DNA from: Anaerolineae bacterium
Lineage (GTDB): Bacteria; Chloroflexota; Anaerolineae; 4572-78; J111
Assembly (NCBI GenBank): GCA_016926805.1
Contig: JAFGNV010000174.1
Location: 1 to 35,765, forward strand
Length of the DNA: 35,765 bases
Direction: 5' to 3'
Shown: positions 32,450 to 35,765 of the stretch, in pieces
Layout of the letters: each line of letters starts with the position of its first letter
How positions within the stretch are numbered: position 1 is the first letter of the stretch
The notes under the pieces: generated by a model
Told to the model about the DNA's origin: nothing
Databases searched by the model: none
The model's input: the letters and a program-made list of their open reading frames with translations, nothing else
Position numbers and translations under genes: made by a program

Positions 32450-33886
32450 CTAACGGCGTCCTCGTTTGGGCCGATATACGTGCGTGCTCTGGCCAAAGAA
32501 AACTTCGGCGGCTTCCATCACGGTTTCCGACAGGGTAGGATGGGCGTGAATGCTCAATTTGACGTCCGAGGCCAACGCGGCCATCTCGATGGCCAGCACG
32601 CCTTCGGCAATCAGTTCGCCTGCCCCCGGCCCGGCAATGCCGACGCCCAGCACCCGTTCGGTTTCGCTGTCGATGATGAGCTTGGTCAGGCCGTCGGTCC
32701 GATCCAGGGTTACTGCCCGGCCCGAAGCGGCCCAGGGAAAACGCACCACCTGCACGTCGAGTTTTTGCTCTTTGGCCTGCGCTTCGGTGAGACCGGCCCA
32801 GGCAATTTCGGGATCGGTGAACACCACCGCCGGAATGGCCGCCGGTTCAAAAGCAACCTTGTGCCCGGCAATGGCTTCCACAGCCACGCGGCCCTCGTGC
32901 GAAGCTTTATGGGCCAGCATCGGCTCGCCGGCCACATCGCCAATGGCGTAGATAGTGGGTTCGGCGGTGCGGCGCTGCGGGTTAACTTTGATGAAGCCGC
33001 GTTGGTCAACCTCAATGGTAGTGTTTTCCAGACCGATATTCTCCGAATTGGGTTTGCGCCCCACCGACACCAGCACTTTGTCGAACACCTGCTCCGGCTC
33101 TTTCACCTCGTCACCTGCAAATTTCACGCGGATACCTTTCTTGTCCTCTTTCATCTCGGCCACAGTGGTTTTGAGCAAAATCTGCTCAAATTTCTCTGCC
33201 AATCGTTTGGCCAGGATTTTCACCAGGTCTTTGTCCGCGCCGGTTAGTAGACTGGGTAACATCTCTACCACCGTCACCTTGCTGCCCAGGGCAGCGTACA
33301 CCGTGCCCAATTCCAGGCCAATGTACCCGCCGCCGATGACCAGCAGGCTTTGCGGCACCTCTTCCAGGGCCAGGGCGGCGGTTGAGTCCATTACCCTGGG
33401 CGAGTCCAACGCCAGGCTGGGAATCACCGCCGGGCGAGAGCCGGTAGCGATGATGGCCTGGCCAAATGGCAACACAACTTCGCCACTGCCGTCCACTTTT
33501 TCAATCTTTAGGCTCGACGTGTCGATAAACGAGGCTTTGCCCCGGATGTGATTGATTTTTCGCTGTTTGGTCAGTTGACCGACACCACCCGTGAGTTGTC
33601 TGACCACCTTTTCTTTCCAGCCACGCAGCTTACTAAGATCAATTTTGGGTTCGCCAAACTCAATCCCCCAATTGGCGGCGTCTTGCGCTTCGTTGAGCAG
33701 TTTAGCCGCGTGCAGCAAAGCCTTGGAGGGGATACAGCCCCGGTACAGGCACACCCCGCCCGGGTTTTCGGCGGGGTCTACCAGGGTTACCTGCATCTCC
33801 AAATCGGCGGCCAGGAAAGCGGCAGCATAACCGCCAGGGCCGCCGCCAATCACCACCAGTTGCGTTTTGTCCAGTTGTTCGGTCAT
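32450..33886 (-). CDS. lpdA: Dihydrolipoyl dehydrogenase (E3)
   Basis: This 478-residue FAD enzyme reoxidises dihydrolipoyl groups of the pyruvate dehydrogenase complex and passes electrons to NAD+. The N-terminal FAD motif VVIGGGPGGYAAA, the redox-active disulfide Cys46/Cys51 in GGVCLYRGCIPSKAL, the NAD motif VIGGGYIGLELG, the YAIGDVAGEPMLAHKASHEG segment, and the C-terminal HPTLSE with His449 and Glu454 are all intact. The ATG is preceded by GGAGGG inside the end of the E2 gene, with only 3 bp between the stop and the start. It is the third gene of the pdh operon and may also serve other lipoyl complexes. Confidence 0.96.
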   Translation of the reverse strand: MTEQLDKTQLVVIGGGPGGYAAAFLAADLEMQVTLVDPAENPGGVCLYRGCIPSKALLHAAKLLNEAQDAANWGIEFGEPKIDLSKLRGWKEKVVRQLTGGVGQLTKQRKINHIRGKASFIDTSSLKIEKVDGSGEVVLPFGQAIIATGSRPAVIPSLALDSPRVMDSTAALALEEVPQSLLVIGGGYIGLELGTVYAALGSKVTVVEMLPSLLTGADKDLVKILAKRLAEKFEQILLKTTVAEMKEDKKGIRVKFAGDEVKEPEQVFDKVLVSVGRKPNSENIGLENTTIEVDQRGFIKVNPQRRTAEPTIYAIGDVAGEPMLAHKASHEGRVAVEAIAGHKVAFEPAAIPAVVFTDPEIAWAGLTEAQAKEQKLDVQVVRFPWAASGRAVTLDRTDGLTKLIIDSETERVLGVGIAGPGAGELIAEGVLAIEMAALASDVKLSIHAHPTLSETVMEAAEVFFGQSTHVYRPKRGRR

Positions 33887-33889
33887 GGA

Positions 33890-35215
33890 TTAGCCCTCCA
33901 GCAATACAAAGAATGGATTTTCCAATGCTTCCACCAACCAACGCAAGAAACGGGCCGCGTCGGCCCCGTCGATCAAACGATGGTCGTAAGATAATGCCAG
34001 CGGCAATATCAAACGTGGTTCAAACTGTCCTTCGCGGTACACTGGCTCCATCTTGCCGCGAGCAATGCCCAAAATGGCCACATCCGGCGGATTGATGATC
34101 GGCGTGAAATTGGTGCCGCCAATGCCGCCAAGGTTGGTAATGGTAAAAGTACTGCCTTCCAGGTCTTCCAGGCCAATTTTGCGATTGCGGGCTTTTTCGG
34201 CTATTTCGCTTAATTCTACCGACAGCTCGATGATGTTTTTCCGGTCAACATCGCGGACAACCGGCACCAGCAGTCCCCGGTCGGTGTCTACGGCCACGCC
34301 AAGGTGGTAATATTTTTTGTAGACAATTTCCTGGTTGGCCATGTCGATACTGGCGTTGAACTTGGGAAATTGTTTGAGCGCCACGGCCACCATTTTGAGA
34401 ATAATGGCGGTAATGGTGAGTTTGCCGCCAGCGGCCTCGGCCTGTTTGGCGTAGCGTTTACGCAATTTTTCCAGTTCGGTGATGTCGGCCTGGTCAAAGT
34501 TGGTGACGTGGGGAATGGTGGTCCAGGCCTGAGACAGATTCCGGGCGGTGGCACGGCGCACATTCGACATCGCCTCGCGTTCAACTTGGCCATACTTGGA
34601 AAAATCGGGCAAAGGCGCGGCTTCTGCCATCGGGGCGGCGGTAGATACAGCCGGTCGCTCGGTATTCAATTTTTTAACGTAGGCCTTAACATCATCCTGA
34701 GAAATTCGCCCACCGGGACCGCTGCCGGGCACTACGTTGATGTCAACACCCAGCTCGCGGGCCAGCCGCCGCACAGATGGCGCTGCCGGGGCGGGGCGAC
34801 CTGGCTGGGTTACGGCCGGCGCAGCGGGGGCAGGCGCCGGTTTGGCGGCGGGAGTCTCCGGCGCGGGTGGGGCCGGTTCGGGTTCAGGTTCAGGTTCAGG
34901 TTTTTCCGGGACGGCTTCCGGTTCCGGTTCAGGTTTCGGTTCTGCTTTCGCTTCCGGTTTGGGGGCCGGGGCTTCTCCGCCCGCGTCTACGGTAAAAATG
35001 ACCTGGCCCACTTCCGCCTGGCCCCCCTCCTTGACAAAAATCTCTTTGACCACGCCGCTAACGGTAGAGGGAACCTCGATGGTGGCCTTGTCGGTTTCCA
35101 ATTCCAGGACGGGCTGGTCTACCGCTACGGTATCGCCAACAGCCACCAATACGGCAACAATGTCGCCGCTTTCCACATTTTCGCCCAATTCGGGCAGTTT
35201 AAATTCGGTTGCCAC
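33890..35215 (-). CDS. aceF: Dihydrolipoamide acetyltransferase (E2 of pyruvate dehydrogenase)
   Basis: This 441-residue E2 protein has a single lipoyl domain (about 1-77, Lys43 in ETDKATIEV as the lipoylation site) and a long Pro/Glu/Ala linker with EPEPEP-type runs (about 80-145). An E3/E1-binding domain follows (about 147-185, SVRRLARELGVDINVVPGSGPGGRI), then the catalytic acetyltransferase domain (about 215-441). Catalytic His412 and Asp416 lie in YDHRLIDG. Its order between the homodimeric-type E1 and the E3 gene supports pyruvate as the substrate over other 2-oxoacids. The start is GTG at 35215 with GGGAG 8 nt upstream. One lipoyl domain is fewer than in E. coli AceF. Confidence 0.95.
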   Translation of the reverse strand: MATEFKLPELGENVESGDIVAVLVAVGDTVAVDQPVLELETDKATIEVPSTVSGVVKEIFVKEGGQAEVGQVIFTVDAGGEAPAPKPEAKAEPKPEPEPEAVPEKPEPEPEPEPAPPAPETPAAKPAPAPAAPAVTQPGRPAPAAPSVRRLARELGVDINVVPGSGPGGRISQDDVKAYVKKLNTERPAVSTAAPMAEAAPLPDFSKYGQVEREAMSNVRRATARNLSQAWTTIPHVTNFDQADITELEKLRKRYAKQAEAAGGKLTITAIILKMVAVALKQFPKFNASIDMANQEIVYKKYYHLGVAVDTDRGLLVPVVRDVDRKNIIELSVELSEIAEKARNRKIGLEDLEGSTFTITNLGGIGGTNFTPIINPPDVAILGIARGKMEPVYREGQFEPRLILPLALSYDHRLIDGADAARFLRWLVEALENPFFVLLEG

Positions 35216-35297
35216 GGGGTTGCTCCCTGAATAATTTTGAATTGTGAATGATTAATTGTGAATTTTTAATTTGTTAGCTCGCTGAAGCAAAAAACGC

Positions 35298-35765
35298 TTA
35301 CGAGATCATCGGGTTAAGCTTTTCCGGGTCAATTTCCAACTCTTCTATTGCGCCGGATAAAATATCCATCTCCAAATCACCCTGCCGGGCCAGGGAGGCC
35401 AGCGCAGCCAGGGTAATGTGCCGGGAATCCACTTCAAAGAAATCACGCAAGGCTTTGCGGCCATCGCTACGGCCAAAACCATCCGTGCCCAGGGAGGTCA
35501 GCGGACCGGGCATCCAGCGAGCAATAGAGTCGGGCAGCACTTTCATGTAATCAGAGGCGGCCACAAATATGCCGGGGACGTCGGCCAATACCTGGGTGAC
35601 GTAAGGCAGACGAGGCTCCTCGGTGGGGTGGAGCATGTTCCAACGTTCCACGTCCAACCCATCCCGGCGCAGTTCTTTGTAGCTGGTCACGCTCCACACA
35701 TCGGCGGCCACGTTGTATTTTTCGGCCAGAAGTTCCTGCGCCGCCAGCACCTCGTTCATAATGGC
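35298..35765 (-). CDS. aceE: Pyruvate dehydrogenase E1, homodimeric AceE-type (C-terminal part only)
   Basis: The reading frame is open to the window edge, so only the last 156 codons including the stop are seen (155 residues). The segment contains ADVWSVTSYKELRRDGLDVERWN, RLPYVTQVLAD, and LGTDGFGRSDGRKALRDFFEVD. These match the C-terminal transketolase-like domain of single-chain AceE-type E1 enzymes. The enzyme decarboxylates pyruvate using thiamine diphosphate and transfers the acetyl group to E2. It is followed by E2 (82 bp) and E3, forming the pdh operon. The gap to E2 holds AATTC-type heptad repeats. The real start lies outside the window. Confidence 0.93.
   Translation of the reverse strand, partial: AIMNEVLAAQELLAEKYNVAADVWSVTSYKELRRDGLDVERWNMLHPTEEPRLPYVTQVLADVPGIFVAASDYMKVLPDSIARWMPGPLTSLGTDGFGRSDGRKALRDFFEVDSRHITLAALASLARQGDLEMDILSGAIEELEIDPEKLNPMIS

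Noticed and set aside
34860..34980. Tandem repeat in the E2 gene as a mobile or CRISPR-like element
   Set aside because: It is low-complexity coding for the flexible linker between lipoyl and binding domains, which is normal for E2.
34304..35230. Plus-strand frame with RFRF repeats opposite the E2 gene
   Set aside because: The repeats are the reverse complement of the Pro/Glu-rich E2 linker; there is no independent signal.
1..35765. tRNA, rRNA and CRISPR arrays
   Set aside because: No cloverleaf, rRNA motif or regularly spaced direct repeats were noticed by eye on either strand; a tool search was not possible.

Overview
The window reads as a chromosomal segment of a Chloroflexota bacterium, most likely Anaerolineae-like. 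This is inferred from the mix of gene families and from the many short palindromic or heptad-type repeats in and between genes. It was not established by any search. GC content is moderate, and most genes use ATG or GTG starts with AGGAG-like ribosome binding sites. I saw no rRNA, tRNA, CRISPR array or intact transposase. The large non-coding stretches hold promoters, inverted-repeat elements and hairpins.

Layout. (1) 74-5771, minus: an envelope glycan operon with a polyprenol-phosphate mannosyltransferase, a 1418-residue fusion of a YfhO-type membrane protein to a Wzx-type flippase, and a GH2 N-terminal fragment. (2) 5892-6614, minus: an orphan OmpR-type response regulator. A divergent region of 680 bp follows, with a candidate promoter for rho, a possible decayed coding stretch and a perfect 38-bp palindrome. 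(3) 7295-9783, plus: rho, then a LysM/M23 cell-wall hydrolase, closed by a bidirectional terminator. (4) 9882-12641, minus: a substrate-binding lipoprotein coupled to a glycerate-type glycosyltransferase. (5) apt, a MITE-like element, glgB, a small membrane protein, then menG/ubiE with an overlapping second methyltransferase.

(6) 18205-25171, minus, is the most interesting part. A perfect-consensus promoter and a leader with an intrinsic terminator precede five co-directional genes. These encode a fused FAD/[2Fe-2S] subunit and a molybdopterin subunit of a xanthine-dehydrogenase-type hydroxylase, a second FAD subunit, a non-pyrrolysine MttB-family methyltransferase and its corrinoid protein. 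The arrangement suggests a pathway that hydroxylates and demethylates one N-methylated compound. That substrate assignment is inference.

(7) 25190-29168: a protein with a nuclease-like N-terminus and a PcrA-like C-terminal domain; a 670-bp non-coding region with a TA-flanked MITE and a candidate structured RNA with its own terminator; a GH-A-type glycosidase-like protein with a repeat linker; and an EamA transporter. (8) 29379-35765, minus: pyruvate dehydrogenase E1 (partial at the window edge), E2 and E3, then a short CysS/MshC-family ligase and a family 5 substrate-binding lipoprotein whose coding sequence contains intergenic-type repeats.
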